Positions 9,265 to 19,507 of a DNA stretch of 64,000 nucleotides are shown here, piece by piece (the first letter of the stretch is position 1; every line of letters starts with the position of its first letter). Source of the DNA: Maritimibacter fusiformis (GTDB lineage Bacteria; Pseudomonadota; Alphaproteobacteria; Rhodobacterales; Rhodobacteraceae); assembly GCF_008086115.1 (NCBI RefSeq), contig NZ_VSIY01000006.1:124001-188000 (forward strand). The letters are read 5' to 3'. A program made the position numbers and the translations under genes. The notes beneath the pieces were generated by a model. The model was not told where the DNA came from and made no database searches. It was given only the letters and a program-made list of their open reading frames with translations.

Positions 9265-9305
9265 TCGCAGGGGCGGCCCGGCGGCCGCCGGGCCGAGCAG
9301 CCTGC

Positions 9306-9722
9306 TCAGGACGAGGGTTCATCCTTCGGGGTGTAGTCGATTGCCACCCCGTTGATGCAATAACGCAAGCCGCCGGGGCCGGGGCCATCGGGAAAGACAT
9401 GCCCGAGATGGGCACCGCAATTGTCGCAATGCACCTCGGTGCGGCGCATCCCGAACCGGTCGTCCCGGCTTTCGCCCACCGGCGCCTCGTCCAGCGGCCG
9501 GGTAAAGCTGGGCCAGCCGCAACCGGCATCGAACTTGTCGACCTGGTCGAACAGCGGCGCCCCGCAGCAGGTGCAGGAATAGCGGCCCGGCGCCTCGGGA
9601 AAGTCGTCATGCGTGAACGGGCGTTCGGTGCCGTGGTTGCGCGTGACCTCATAGGCCAGGTCCGACAGTTGCGCCCGCCACTCGGCATCGGACTTGGTCA
9701 CGGGCCTCTTTTTCTGGTCCAT
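9306..9722 (-). CDS. msrB: Peptide-methionine (R)-S-oxide reductase MsrB
   Basis: Reduces methionine-R-sulfoxide in oxidised proteins. The 138-aa protein has the two zinc-binding CxxC pairs (CTCCG, and CDNCGAHLGHVF) and the catalytic Cys in RYCINGVAIDY. GCGWPSF is the substrate-binding loop. The ATG at 9722 gives MDQKKRPVTKSDAEWRAQL. No signal peptide, so cytoplasmic. Divergent from olsB, with about 100 bases between the two starts. Confidence 0.96.
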   Translation of the reverse strand: MDQKKRPVTKSDAEWRAQLSDLAYEVTRNHGTERPFTHDDFPEAPGRYSCTCCGAPLFDQVDKFDAGCGWPSFTRPLDEAPVGESRDDRFGMRRTEVHCDNCGAHLGHVFPDGPGPGGLRYCINGVAIDYTPKDEPSS

Positions 9723-9820
9723 TGCGGTCTCCTCTGGGCTGGGTGCAGGCTTGCCATCGGGCCGCCTCGGTTGCATATGTAGGCGCGGCGCTGGCATGCG
9801 CCAACATCCCGGGGGGTTCC

Positions 9821-10573
9821 TTGTCTCACAAGGCGTTGATCGAAAAGGGCCGCTATGCCGCGCGGCTGGCCGAAAACCCGGGCGATATTGCCCGCGCCCA
9901 GGCCCTGCGCGCAAGGGTCTTCCGCCCCGGAAAAGGCCCGACCTCGGATGCCGACGCCTTCGATCCGATCTGCCGGCACGTTCTGATCGAGGACCGCGAC
10001 AGCGGCGAACTTGTAAGCTGTTTTCGCGTCCTGTCCCTCGCTTCGGGGGCCGAGATTGGCCGAAGCTACTCGGCGCAGTTCTACGACCTGACCGGGCTTC
10101 TGGACTATGCCAGCCCGATGGCCGAAATCGGCCGGTTCTGCATCACGCCCGGGGTGCAGGATGCCGATATCCTGCGCCTGGCCTGGGCCGCCCCGGCCAT
10201 CGTCATCGAATCGAGCGGCGCGCGGCTTCTGTTCGGCTGCACCTCGTTTCGCGGCAACGACACCACACCCTATCTCGACGCCCTGGCGCTGCTGCGCGAC
10301 CGTCACCTTGCGCCCGAGGGCTGGCGCCCCGGCGTCAAGGCGCCGGAGGTCTTCGATTTCGCCGACAATCCCATCGTCGACCCCGACCCGACCCATGCCC
10401 TTCGGGTGATGCCGCCGCTTTTGCGCACCTATCTCGCGATGGGGGGATGGGTGTCGAGCCACGCGGTGATCGACCGCGATCTGGGCACGCTGCACGTCTT
10501 TACGGGGCTAGATGTCGGCGCGGTGCCGGAGGGGCGCAAAAAGCTCCTGCGCTCGGCATCGCAGTCGAGTTGA
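9821..10573 (+). CDS. olsB: L-ornithine N(alpha)-acyltransferase OlsB
   Basis: Transfers a 3-hydroxyacyl chain from ACP to ornithine, giving lyso-ornithine lipid, the first step of the phosphorus-free ornithine membrane lipids. The 250-aa protein has the GNAT-like core with ARAQALRARVF, then EIGRFCITP and GARLLFGCTSFRG. I choose the TTG at 9821 (preceded by GGGGGG) because the coding signature begins there; an upstream in-frame ATG at 9722 would add 33 unlike residues and overlap the msrB start. The second-step gene olsA is not adjacent. Confidence 0.85.
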   Translation: MSHKALIEKGRYAARLAENPGDIARAQALRARVFRPGKGPTSDADAFDPICRHVLIEDRDSGELVSCFRVLSLASGAEIGRSYSAQFYDLTGLLDYASPMAEIGRFCITPGVQDADILRLAWAAPAIVIESSGARLLFGCTSFRGNDTTPYLDALALLRDRHLAPEGWRPGVKAPEVFDFADNPIVDPDPTHALRVMPPLLRTYLAMGGWVSSHAVIDRDLGTLHVFTGLDVGAVPEGRKKLLRSASQSS

Positions 10574-10604
10574 CGCCGCCCCGGCCCCCGGATACCTCCG
10601 CCCC

Positions 10605-12422
<1,818 letters not shown>

Positions 12423-12457
12423 GCCTGCATCCAGGCGAAAACCCTCACCTTCGCGGC

Positions 12458-12484
12458 GATTCTCCGCGCGCGCGCGAGAGAATC
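12458..12484. terminator. Possible bidirectional terminator hairpin
   Basis: Inverted repeat GATTCTC (12458-12464) and GAGAATC (12478-12484) around a GC-only loop, between the convergent uup and hemolysin III genes. No clear U-run follows, and the right arm overlaps the stop codon of the minus-strand gene, so function is uncertain. Confidence 0.35.
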
Positions 12485-13139
12485 ATGACAGTCCGGCCAC
12501 CATGATCACGGCAGCGTAATGCGTGGCCGAGGCGGCCAGCACATGCCCATGCCAGATGGCGCGCGAGAACGGCCAGTGGTCGCGGTGATGGAAGATCGTG
12601 CCGAGCGTGAAGATCAGACCGCCAACCACGATCAGCACCAACGTCACCATCGGCAGCGACTGGATCAGCGGCCAGGCCGCGATCACGCCCAGCCAGCCCT
12701 GCGCCAGGTAAAGCACGAACCCCAGCGCCTGCCAGCGGTGGAAGAAGGCCAGCTTGAGCACCACGCCGATCAGCGCGATCCCCCAGGCCCCCGCAGCCAG
12801 CGCGATGCCGCGCCCGCCACCGATGCCGATCAGGGCCATCGGCGTATAGGTGCCGGCGATCATCAGGTAGATCGCGGCATGGTCGAAGCGTTGCAGGATG
12901 GCCCGCGCGCGGGCGTGCAGCGTCATGTTGTAGGCCGCCGACAGCCCGAACGACAGCAGCATCCCGACGCAATAGAACACCAGCGGCACGATCCGATCGA
13001 CCGGGACGGACATCGCCGCCCAGGTCAGAAGCACGACCGTGCCCGCCACCGCCGCCACCACACCCAGGGCGTGCATGACGCCGTCGGCGATGTGTTCGGC
13101 CAGCGAATGTGGCAATTGAGGCAGTTGGGGCAGCGTCAT
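12483..13139 (-). CDS. Hemolysin III / PAQR-family membrane protein
   Basis: A 218-aa integral membrane protein with about seven hydrophobic segments. It carries the PAQR/HlyIII metal-site motifs: SAAYNMTLH near residue 67, FDHAAIYLMIAGTYTP near 85 and the C-terminal HGHVLAASATHY. These place a Ser/His/Asp/His zinc site as in adiponectin-receptor relatives, which suggests a hydrolase; the name hemolysin is historical. Convergent with uup and preceded by 117 intergenic bases. Confidence 0.88.
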   Translation of the reverse strand: MTLPQLPQLPHSLAEHIADGVMHALGVVAAVAGTVVLLTWAAMSVPVDRIVPLVFYCVGMLLSFGLSAAYNMTLHARARAILQRFDHAAIYLMIAGTYTPMALIGIGGGRGIALAAGAWGIALIGVVLKLAFFHRWQALGFVLYLAQGWLGVIAAWPLIQSLPMVTLVLIVVGGLIFTLGTIFHHRDHWPFSRAIWHGHVLAASATHYAAVIMVAGLS

Positions 13140-13256
13140 GCGGTCGATCCTATGGGGCAGGGCTTGCGATCATCTTAACGCAGCGCACGGACCGGTCATC
13201 GGGTGACGTTGCGCCCCCGGTCACAACCGGCAAAACGTCGCCGACGGGCGCTTGCC

Positions 13257-14102
13257 CTACCAGCGCCCGGACGCACCGCCACCGGAAGACGATCCGCCGC
13301 CGAACGACCCGCCCGAGGACGATGACGACCGGGTGATCCTCGGGATCGTGTAGAGGACCGTGTCGTGATAGTTGCAATGCGGACAGGTCACGTCGCGTTC
13401 GCCCTTGCCGGTCGATGTGCGGGTGGCTTTCTCCAGCACGTTCTTCCTGGTGCGAATGCCGCGCTTGCCGCAGGACGGGCAGCGCGAGAACCGGTCTCGG
13501 ATGCGTCCGCCAAAGGCCGCCAGCGCGAAGACCCCGGCAAAGAGTGCCGCGAAACCGCCAAAGATCCAGCCACCGCCGCCGCCGCCTGCGCCGCCACCGG
13601 CGGGTTCCTCGCCCGCCGCCTGCACCCGCGCGATTCGCTGGATCACCGCGTCGGTGCCGGCCTCGATCCCGGTCGAGAAATCGCCGTCGCGGAATTCGGG
13701 CAGGAACACCCGGTCGATGATGTCCTTGGCCTCGCGGTCGAAGGCGGTGCCATAGCCCGACCCCAGCTCGACCCGCATTTCGCGATCTTCCGAGACTACC
13801 AGGATCAGGATGCCGTCATTGCGTTCGGCATTGCCGATGCCCCAATGGTTGAACAGTCCGGTGGCGAAATTCTCGAGACTGCCGGTGCTTTCAAATCCCC
13901 AGCGGGTGTAGATGGTCAGGACGGTCGCCTCGACCCCGGTTTCCTCGCGCAGGGCCTTGAGTTGCGACATGATGCGCTGCTCGGCCCCTTCCTCGATGAC
14001 GTTGGCGTAATCGTTGACGTAGACGTTTTCATAGACGGGCCAGCTTTGCGCAGCGGCAAAGGCGGGCCAAAGCACCAGAAACAGGGCGAAAAGGCGTTTC
14101 AT
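13257..14102 (-). CDS. TPM domain-containing exported membrane protein (YgcG-like)
   Basis: A 281-aa protein with signal peptide (residues 1-18, ending FAAAQS) and a TPM domain at about 25-160 (VNDYANVIEE, GNAERNDGILILVVSEDREMRVELGSGYG). A TM helix near 175-195 follows, then a cytoplasmic zinc-ribbon-like part with CPSCGKRG and CPHC. The tail is Ser/Gly-rich (SSSSSGGSFGGGSSSGGG), typical for this family. TPM proteins have been linked to photosystem repair in plants and to membrane quality control, but no bacterial role is firm. It overlaps the decarboxylase gene upstream by 4 bases. Confidence 0.83.
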   Translation of the reverse strand: MKRLFALFLVLWPAFAAAQSWPVYENVYVNDYANVIEEGAEQRIMSQLKALREETGVEATVLTIYTRWGFESTGSLENFATGLFNHWGIGNAERNDGILILVVSEDREMRVELGSGYGTAFDREAKDIIDRVFLPEFRDGDFSTGIEAGTDAVIQRIARVQAAGEEPAGGGAGGGGGGWIFGGFAALFAGVFALAAFGGRIRDRFSRCPSCGKRGIRTRKNVLEKATRTSTGKGERDVTCPHCNYHDTVLYTIPRITRSSSSSGGSFGGGSSSGGGASGRW

Positions 14103-15499
14103 GGTCGACCTCCCATCAACTCGTGAACCACAGATGCGATCATCATGACATCGTCGCGCGTGCAGTCAAATTGTCCCACCTGCACACGGATCAGAAAATG
14201 CCCGTCGCGGCTGGTCTGGGTCAGGTAGATGCGCCCGTCGCGGTTGATCCGTTCAAGCAGGTCGGCGGTCGCCGCGTCGTCCTCCAGCCGGAAGGTGAAC
14301 AGCGACAGGATCGGCTCGGTCACGATGGTGACGCCGGGCAGGGCGGCCAGCGCATCGCCTGCCTCATTGGCCCAGGCGACGTGGTTGCGGATGCGCGCGC
14401 GCAATCCGCTCAGCCCCTCGGCACGAAGCAGGAACCAGAGCTTCAGCGCGCGAAAGCGGCGGCCCAGCGGCAGGGTCCATTCGTTGTAGTTGACCACCTC
14501 ATTGGCGCCCTGCGTCTTCAGATAGTCCGGGCGCAACCCCATCGTGGCGATCTGCGGCGCCGGATCGCGCAGGAACTGGACCGAGCAGTCGAACTGCGCG
14601 CCCAGCCACTTGTGCGGGTTGAAGACGATGCTGTCGGCGCCCTCGACGCCCGCCCAGAGCGGCCGGAATTCCTCGCAGATCATCGCAGATCCTGCCCAGG
14701 CGGCATCGACATGGGTGGGCAACCCATGCGCCTTGGCCACCGCGATGCAGGCGGCAAGGTCGTCACAGGCCCCGACCGAGGTGCCGCCAGTGGCCAGGAT
14801 CACCCCAGCGGGGGTCATGTCCGCCGCCAGATCAGCCCGGATCGCGGCGTCGAGCGCCCCGGGGTCCATCGAGTAGAGCGGATCGTCCGCGCGCCCCGAC
14901 ACCTTGACCAGGTTGTCTTGCCCGATCCCTGACAGCCGCGCCGCCTTGTCGACCGAGGAATGCGTCTCTGACGACGCATAGAGGCGCAGGCGCGGCTGGC
15001 CTGACAGGCCCGCGCGCAAACCCTCATGGCCCAACGCCAGCTCGCGCATCGTCAACACCGCCGAAAACGTCGCGGTGGTGGCGCTGTCGTGGATCGTGCC
15101 GGTGAAATCCCCGGGCAGGCCGACGGCGTCGCGCAGCCAGTCAACCACCAACGCCTCCATCTCGTTGGCCGCCGGCGCGGTCTGCCACAGCATCGCCTGA
15201 CCGGCCATCGCATTGGCAAGCTGCTCGGCCAGCATCGAGACCGGCGCGGCATTGGCCGGAAAATAGCCGAAGAACCGCGGGTGCTGCCAATGGGTCGTTG
15301 CATCCGGCACCAGCCGGGCGAAATCGTCGAAGATCGCCTCGACCGGCTCGGGCTGTTCCGGCACCGGCGCCTCGATCAGCTTGCGGAAATCTCCGGGTGC
15401 GATGTCGGGCCGCACCGGGCGGTCGCGCAACCCGGCGTGATAGTCGCGCGCCCAATCCGCCGCGCGTTTGGACCAATTAGCCAACTCGTCGTGATTCAT
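14099..15499 (-). CDS. PLP-dependent group II decarboxylase (aromatic-L-amino-acid decarboxylase-like)
   Basis: A 466-aa fold-type I PLP enzyme of the DDC/TDC/glutamate decarboxylase family. The cofactor lysine is Lys297 in NPHKWLG, the ring-stacking His is His180 in ETHSS, and HVDAAWAG carries the Asp that binds the pyridine nitrogen. HPRFFGYFPAN near 73-83 is the typical substrate-region motif. The substrate (dopa, tryptophan, phenylalanine or other) cannot be told from sequence. The ATG at 15499 has an AAGGAG site inside a copy of the dispersed intergenic repeat. It overlaps the TPM gene by 4 bases. Confidence 0.85.
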   Translation of the reverse strand: MNHDELANWSKRAADWARDYHAGLRDRPVRPDIAPGDFRKLIEAPVPEQPEPVEAIFDDFARLVPDATTHWQHPRFFGYFPANAAPVSMLAEQLANAMAGQAMLWQTAPAANEMEALVVDWLRDAVGLPGDFTGTIHDSATTATFSAVLTMRELALGHEGLRAGLSGQPRLRLYASSETHSSVDKAARLSGIGQDNLVKVSGRADDPLYSMDPGALDAAIRADLAADMTPAGVILATGGTSVGACDDLAACIAVAKAHGLPTHVDAAWAGSAMICEEFRPLWAGVEGADSIVFNPHKWLGAQFDCSVQFLRDPAPQIATMGLRPDYLKTQGANEVVNYNEWTLPLGRRFRALKLWFLLRAEGLSGLRARIRNHVAWANEAGDALAALPGVTIVTEPILSLFTFRLEDDAATADLLERINRDGRIYLTQTSRDGHFLIRVQVGQFDCTRDDVMMIASVVHELMGGRP

Positions 15500-15507
15500 C
15501 CCCGCTC

Positions 15508-15579
15508 CTTCATCTTGGCTCATACACTCCGGGGGCGTTCAGTTTGCAGCGCAAACTGAACGTTGGGGGCAGCGCCCCC
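15508..15579 (-). repeat. Composite intergenic repeat, copy 1
   Basis: Read on the minus strand: hairpin GGGGGC-GCT-GCCCCC (15579-15565), then a perfect 11-bp inverted repeat with arm GTTCAGTTTGC (15561-15537), then CCCCCGGAGT and GCCAAGATGAAGG (to 15508). The same order of parts occurs at 32978-33049. It lies between tpiA and the decarboxylase, probably ending tpiA transcription, and supplies the decarboxylase ribosome-binding site. Confidence 0.7.
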
Positions 15580-15590
15580 GGGCCGGAGGC

Positions 15591-16337
15591 TCAGGCCCCC
15601 TCGAGCGCCGCGATGATCGGCGAGAAATCGGCGGCCTTGAGGCTTGCCCCCCCGACCAGCGCGCCGTCGACATTGGCGACCGCGAAGATCTCGGCGGCGT
15701 TCGTCGGCTTGACCGATCCGCCATAGAGGATGCGCATCTTGTCGCCTTCGCCCTCGAAACGTTCGACCAGTGCGGAGCGGATGAAATCGTGGACCTCGGC
15801 GATCTGCGCAATCGTCGGAACCTTGCCGGTGCCGATCGCCCAGATCGGCTCATAGGCGATCACCGCATTGGCCCCGGTCAGCCCGTCGGGCAGCGAGCCG
15901 GCCAGCTGCGCCCCGATCACGTCGAGCGTGCGCCCGGCCTCACGCTCGGCCAGAGATTCGCCCAGGCAGATCACCGTGACCAGCCCGGCGCGCATCGCCG
16001 CTTCGGCCTTGGCGCGCACGTCGGCGTCGGCCTCATGGTGATCGGCCCGGCGCTCGCTGTGGCCGACGATCACGTGGCTGGCGCCCGCGTCGAGCAGCAT
16101 TTCGGCGGAGATGTCGCCGGTATGCGCCCCCGAAACGGCAGCGTGGCAATCCTGGCCGCCGGTGGCGACGGGGCCGCCCGCGACCGCGTCCGACATCCGG
16201 GCGAGCAGCGTGGCCGGCGGGCAGATCAGGATATCGACCGAAGGGTCGGGATGGGCCGCCGTCAGCGCCTCGATCTCGGCCAGCGAGGCGCCGGTGCCGT
16301 TCATTTTCCAGTTGCCTGCCGCAAGTCCGCGCCGCAT
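15591..16337 (-). CDS. tpiA: Triose-phosphate isomerase
   Basis: Interconverts dihydroxyacetone phosphate and glyceraldehyde 3-phosphate. The 248-aa protein has all catalytic residues: Lys11 in GNWKMNG, His93 in VGHSERR and the catalytic Glu in [12 protein letters not shown], followed by the phosphate loop [12 protein letters not shown]. The ATG at 16337 is chosen over one 19 codons upstream because [11 protein letters not shown] is the family start and GGGAGA precedes it. It stands alone, followed by a repeat with terminator-like hairpins. Confidence 0.97.
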   Translation of the reverse strand: MRRGLAAGNWKMNGTGASLAEIEALTAAHPDPSVDILICPPATLLARMSDAVAGGPVATGGQDCHAAVSGAHTGDISAEMLLDAGASHVIVGHSERRADHHEADADVRAKAEAAMRAGLVTVICLGESLAEREAGRTLDVIGAQLAGSLPDGLTGANAVIAYEPIWAIGTGKVPTIAQIAEVHDFIRSALVERFEGEGDKMRILYGGSVKPTNAAEIFAVANVDGALVGGASLKAADFSPIIAALEGA

Positions 16338-16426
16338 GTGACTTCTCCCGTTGTGTTGCGAGCCGAAGCCTAGCGAAAACGGCAAGGGGCGCAATGCGCA
16401 AGCGGTGCGGCGAATGGAACGGGGGG

Positions 16427-16738
16427 TCAGAGCGCGGCCAGCGCCCTTTCAGCCCAGTCGCAGGCGAGGGTCGCGTCGTCGAGGGCGGCGTCGGGCAGGG
16501 TCCAGTAATTCATGCCGCGCCCGTCTTCCATCTCGAATTTCACCGATCCCACGGCGGCGAGGGTTTCGGCAAACGCGCCGGAGGCTTTCAGGTAGATCTG
16601 ACCGGAGGAGGACAGGATCGCGAAGATCTGCCCGTCGCGGTAGATCGACAGGCCGCCCATCATTTTCCTGTGGGTGATGCCGCCCAGGCCATCGAACAGC
16701 TCGTGAAAAAAGGCGATGTCGCTGTCGCTGACGCTCAC
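16427..16738 (-). CDS. TfoX N-terminal domain protein
   Basis: A 103-aa single-domain protein of the TfoX-N family ([30 protein letters not shown]). In gammaproteobacteria the domain is part of TfoX/Sxy, a competence regulator, but single-domain alphaproteobacterial copies have no shown link to competence. The ATG overlaps the stop of the A-type Fe-S carrier gene upstream by 4 bases, so the two are co-translated. No membrane segment and no DNA-binding motif is obvious. Confidence 0.8.
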   Translation of the reverse strand: MSVSDSDIAFFHELFDGLGGITHRKMMGGLSIYRDGQIFAILSSSGQIYLKASGAFAETLAAVGSVKFEMEDGRGMNYWTLPDAALDDATLACDWAERALAAL

Positions 16739-17100
16739 CCGTCCTGGCCGATGCTTTCGTCGAACTTGATCGACTCGCCGCAGCCGCAGGCCTCGGAGAC
16801 GTTGGGGTTGCGAAAGCGGAAGCCCGATTCGAGCAGGCTGACCTCGTAGTCGATCTCGGTGCCGAACAGGAACATCTGCGCCATCGGCGCGATCATCACC
16901 CGGGCACCGTCCTGCTCGACGATCTCGTCCAGCGGGTCGACCTCGTCGACGTATTCCATGGTGTATTCCATCCCGGCGCAGCCGCCCTTCTTCACGCCGA
17001 TGCGCAGGCCCTGGTGGCCATCCTTCTGCATCAGCTTGGCGATTTGCTTGGCGGCGGTGTCGGTCATCGCGACCGCCTGCTTGCCGGGGATCGAAAACAT
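16735..17100 (-). CDS. A-type iron-sulfur cluster carrier (IscA/SufA/ErpA-like)
   Basis: A 121-aa HesB/IscA family protein that holds and passes on Fe-S clusters. The three ligand cysteines are present: Cys41 in KKGGCAGMEY and Cys105/Cys107 in EACGCGES. The ATG at 17100 has AAGGAG 8 bases before it. The SufT-like gene lies 87 bases upstream on the same strand, suggesting a small Fe-S assembly group. I cannot decide between SufA, IscA and ErpA from sequence. Confidence 0.9.
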   Translation of the reverse strand: MFSIPGKQAVAMTDTAAKQIAKLMQKDGHQGLRIGVKKGGCAGMEYTMEYVDEVDPLDEIVEQDGARVMIAPMAQMFLFGTEIDYEVSLLESGFRFRNPNVSEACGCGESIKFDESIGQDG

Positions 17101-17187
17101 GTCTGGTCTCCTTGTTCGCCCTGTCAACCTAGGGCGTCAGGGCGTGCCGCTCAAGGGGCGCGCAGAGCAGGGCCGCGCGTCACGCGA

Positions 17188-17550
17188 TCACATGAAGCCC
17201 AGTTCCAGCCGCGCCTCGTCCGACATCATGTCCATGCCCCAGGGCGGGTCCCACGTCAGGTCCACCGAGACCGACTGGACCCCATCGACCGGCCCGACCG
17301 CATCGGTGATCCAGCCGGGCATCTCGCCCGCCACCGGGCAGCCCGGCGCGGTCAGGGTCATCAGGATGTGAACTTCGTTGGCGTCCGATATCTCGATCGT
17401 GTAGACCAGCCCCAGGTCGTAGATATTGACCGGGATTTCCGGGTCATAGACCGTCCGGCACGCCTCGACGATGGCCGGGTAGAGCGGGTGGTCGGTCGAC
17501 GAGGGTTTGATGATCGGGGCGCCCTCGATTTCGGGTGTCTCACTGTTCAT
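17188..17550 (-). CDS. SufT/MIP18-like Fe-S assembly protein (DUF59)
   Basis: A 120-aa protein of the DUF59/MIP18 family. The core DPEIPVNIYDLGLVYTIEI is diagnostic, and the conserved Cys is in TAPGCPVAGEMPGWI. Family members help mature Fe-S proteins as SufT or as the eukaryotic CIA2. The N-terminal 20 residues are variable. The neighbour on the same strand is the A-type carrier, which fits. No suf or isc core operon is in the window. Confidence 0.88.
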   Translation of the reverse strand: MNSETPEIEGAPIIKPSSTDHPLYPAIVEACRTVYDPEIPVNIYDLGLVYTIEISDANEVHILMTLTAPGCPVAGEMPGWITDAVGPVDGVQSVSVDLTWDPPWGMDMMSDEARLELGFM

Positions 17551-17667
17551 CGCGCGTTTCCTGTAATCCTGACCGAACATATAGGATTTCTTTTTTCCGA
17601 GGTCTAGGGGCGGGTTTTGGCCAAATTGTCGCCCTTCGCCCCCGCGCAACCCGCAGGCCGCGCCGGG

Positions 17668-18150
17668 TCAGTCGAGATCGAGCGGCAGCGCGGTGGTTCG
17701 CTTTTTCTCGCGCAGAACGAAATGCGTGGTCGAGGAACGCACCAGCCCAAGCCCCAGCAAACGCTGCATCAAAAAGCGCTCCAGCCCTTCGGCATCGCGG
17801 GCCACGACCTTGAGGATGTAGTCGTCGGTGCCGGTGGCCGAGGCGCATTCGACGATCTGGTCGTCCTGCGCCACGAAGGCATCGAAGCGGCGGATGGTGT
17901 CCTCGCCGTGGTCGATCAACGAGACGTGAACATAGGCCCGCGCGCTCAACCCGATCCGGCGCGGGTCGATCAGCGCGGCGTAGCCCGCGATCAGGCCGGA
18001 CTGTTCGAGCTTGCGCAGCCTGCGCCAGCACGGCGAGGTCGACAGACCGGCCTGGGCCGCGAGATCCTGCACGGAAATCCGCCCGTCGCGCTGGAGGATC
18101 GACAACAGGCGCTTGTCGGTTTCATCGAGTGGGGGATGATCTTTGCTCAT
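17668..18150 (-). CDS. Lrp/AsnC-family transcriptional regulator
   Basis: A 160-aa regulator with an N-terminal HTH (residues 8-60: LDETDKRLLSILQRDGRIS, then GLSTSPCWRRLRKLEQSG) and a C-terminal RAM ligand-binding domain (VECASATGTDDYILKVV). The ATG at 18150 is the family start; an upstream in-frame ATG would add 16 unlike residues. It is divergent from phhAB, which suggests it senses an aromatic or other amino acid and controls phenylalanine breakdown. That role is inferred from position only. Confidence 0.88.
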   Translation of the reverse strand: MSKDHPPLDETDKRLLSILQRDGRISVQDLAAQAGLSTSPCWRRLRKLEQSGLIAGYAALIDPRRIGLSARAYVHVSLIDHGEDTIRRFDAFVAQDDQIVECASATGTDDYILKVVARDAEGLERFLMQRLLGLGLVRSSTTHFVLREKKRTTALPLDLD

Positions 18151-18274
18151 TACACAGTTCAGGTAGAAAATGTTTCCCAAGAGGATGCAAAGCCGCACCC
18201 GAAACGCAAATCAATTCCCGAATCTCTCGGGTAACTTTGCCGTAAGGTTCGCCGCAATGCGCAAGGAGGACGCC

Positions 18275-19078
18275 ATGCCAAAGACCAGCCGTCATGTCGC
18301 GAAAACCCCCGATGCCGATGGCCACATCGCCTATACCCCGGAAGAAAACGCCGTCTGGCGCGACCTCGTGGCCCGGCAGGCACCGAATGTCCGCCGGCAC
18401 ATGGCGCGGGCCTATCTGGAGGGGCTGGACCGGTTGGACCTGCCGCGCGACCGGGTGGCGCAGACCGGCGAGGTTTCGGCGGTGCTCGGACCTCTGACCG
18501 GCTGGCGGGTCGAGCCGGTTCCGGCCCTGATCGCCTTCGGGCGTTTCTACCGGATGCTGGCCGACAAGGCGTTCCCGGCGGCGTCCTTCATCCGGACCCG
18601 CGAGGAATTCGACTATATCGAAGAGCCGGACATTTTCCACGAAATCTGGGGCCACACGCCGCTGTTGACCGACCCGCGGTTCGCCGCCTTCACCCATGCC
18701 ATCGGGCAGGCCGGGGTGCGGGCCGACAAGGCTGATCACGCCTGGCTGATCCGGCTTTACTGGTTCACCATCGAGTTCGGGCTGACCCGCGAAGACGGCG
18801 AGCTCAAGGCGTTGGGGTCGGGGCTGGCGTCCAGTCCGACCGAACTGCCGTGGAGCGTGTCGGACGGCCCCGAACATCGCCCCTTCGACGTGATCGACAT
18901 CCTGCGCACGCCCTACCGGATAGACATCCATCAGCCGCTCTACTACGTAATGGACGACATCGACGACCTGTTCCGGGCGGCCGAGCGCGACCTGCTGGCC
19001 GATGTGCGCGCGGCCCGGACCCAAGGCCTGTTCGCGCCGCTTTACGAGCCTGCGGACCCGGACCGGGCCGCGTCCTGA
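18275..19078 (+). CDS. phhA: Phenylalanine 4-monooxygenase
   Basis: A tetrahydropterin- and iron-dependent hydroxylase that converts phenylalanine to tyrosine. The 267-aa protein is the bacterial catalytic-domain-only form. The iron ligands are His122 and His127 in FHEIWGHTP and Glu167 in YWFTIEFGL. The ATG at 18275 follows AAGGAGG; upstream in-frame codons give non-family sequence. The pterin-recycling gene phhB begins 12 bases after the stop, so the two form an operon, divergent from an AsnC-type regulator. Confidence 0.95.
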   Translation: MPKTSRHVAKTPDADGHIAYTPEENAVWRDLVARQAPNVRRHMARAYLEGLDRLDLPRDRVAQTGEVSAVLGPLTGWRVEPVPALIAFGRFYRMLADKAFPAASFIRTREEFDYIEEPDIFHEIWGHTPLLTDPRFAAFTHAIGQAGVRADKADHAWLIRLYWFTIEFGLTREDGELKALGSGLASSPTELPWSVSDGPEHRPFDVIDILRTPYRIDIHQPLYYVMDDIDDLFRAAERDLLADVRAARTQGLFAPLYEPADPDRAAS

Positions 19079-19090
19079 AGGAGATTGGCA

Positions 19091-19429
19091 ATGACCACCT
19101 GCAACCTGACCGACAAGCATTGCGTGCCCTGCGAAGGCGGCGTGCCGCCCCTGACCGAAGACGAGGTGGCGGGCTTCAAGGCCGAGTTGCACGATGACTG
19201 GACCACGGATGGCGTGAAGCTGGTGCGCCGGTTCGAATTCAAGGGCTTTGCCAAGCCGGTCTACACCGCCAACGTGGCCGCCTTCGTCGGCGACAAGGAG
19301 GGGCATCACCCCGACATCGCTTTCGGCTGGGGCTATTGCGAGGTGACCTTCACCACCCACGCCATCGACGGACTCAGCGAAAACGACTTCATCTGCGCCG
19401 CCAAGCTGGATCAGATCGTCGCAGCCTGA
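19091..19429 (+). CDS. phhB: Pterin-4a-carbinolamine dehydratase
   Basis: Regenerates the pterin cofactor used by PhhA. The 112-aa protein has the family centre VYTANVAAFVGDKEGHHPDIAFGW, with the catalytic His pair in GHHPD, and VTFTTHAIDGLSENDF near the C-terminus. The N-terminal TDKHCVPCEGG motif is also usual. The ATG at 19091 is preceded by AAGGAG, which overlaps the phhA stop region. Confidence 0.95.
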   Translation: MTTCNLTDKHCVPCEGGVPPLTEDEVAGFKAELHDDWTTDGVKLVRRFEFKGFAKPVYTANVAAFVGDKEGHHPDIAFGWGYCEVTFTTHAIDGLSENDFICAAKLDQIVAA

Positions 19430-19448
19430 CCGCAGGCGCGGCTTTTTT
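19424..19448 (+). terminator. Rho-independent terminator after phhAB
   Basis: A short GCCTG/CAGGC hairpin (19424-19437) overlaps the phhB stop and is followed by GCGGC and a run of six T residues (19443-19448). The stem is only 5 bp, so strength is moderate. Confidence 0.45.
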
Positions 19449-19507
19449 ATTGATGCCTGTCAGTCCCTTGCCCTAGGTTCGACCGGAAGGAAAAGGGACG
19501 GTGCCGG

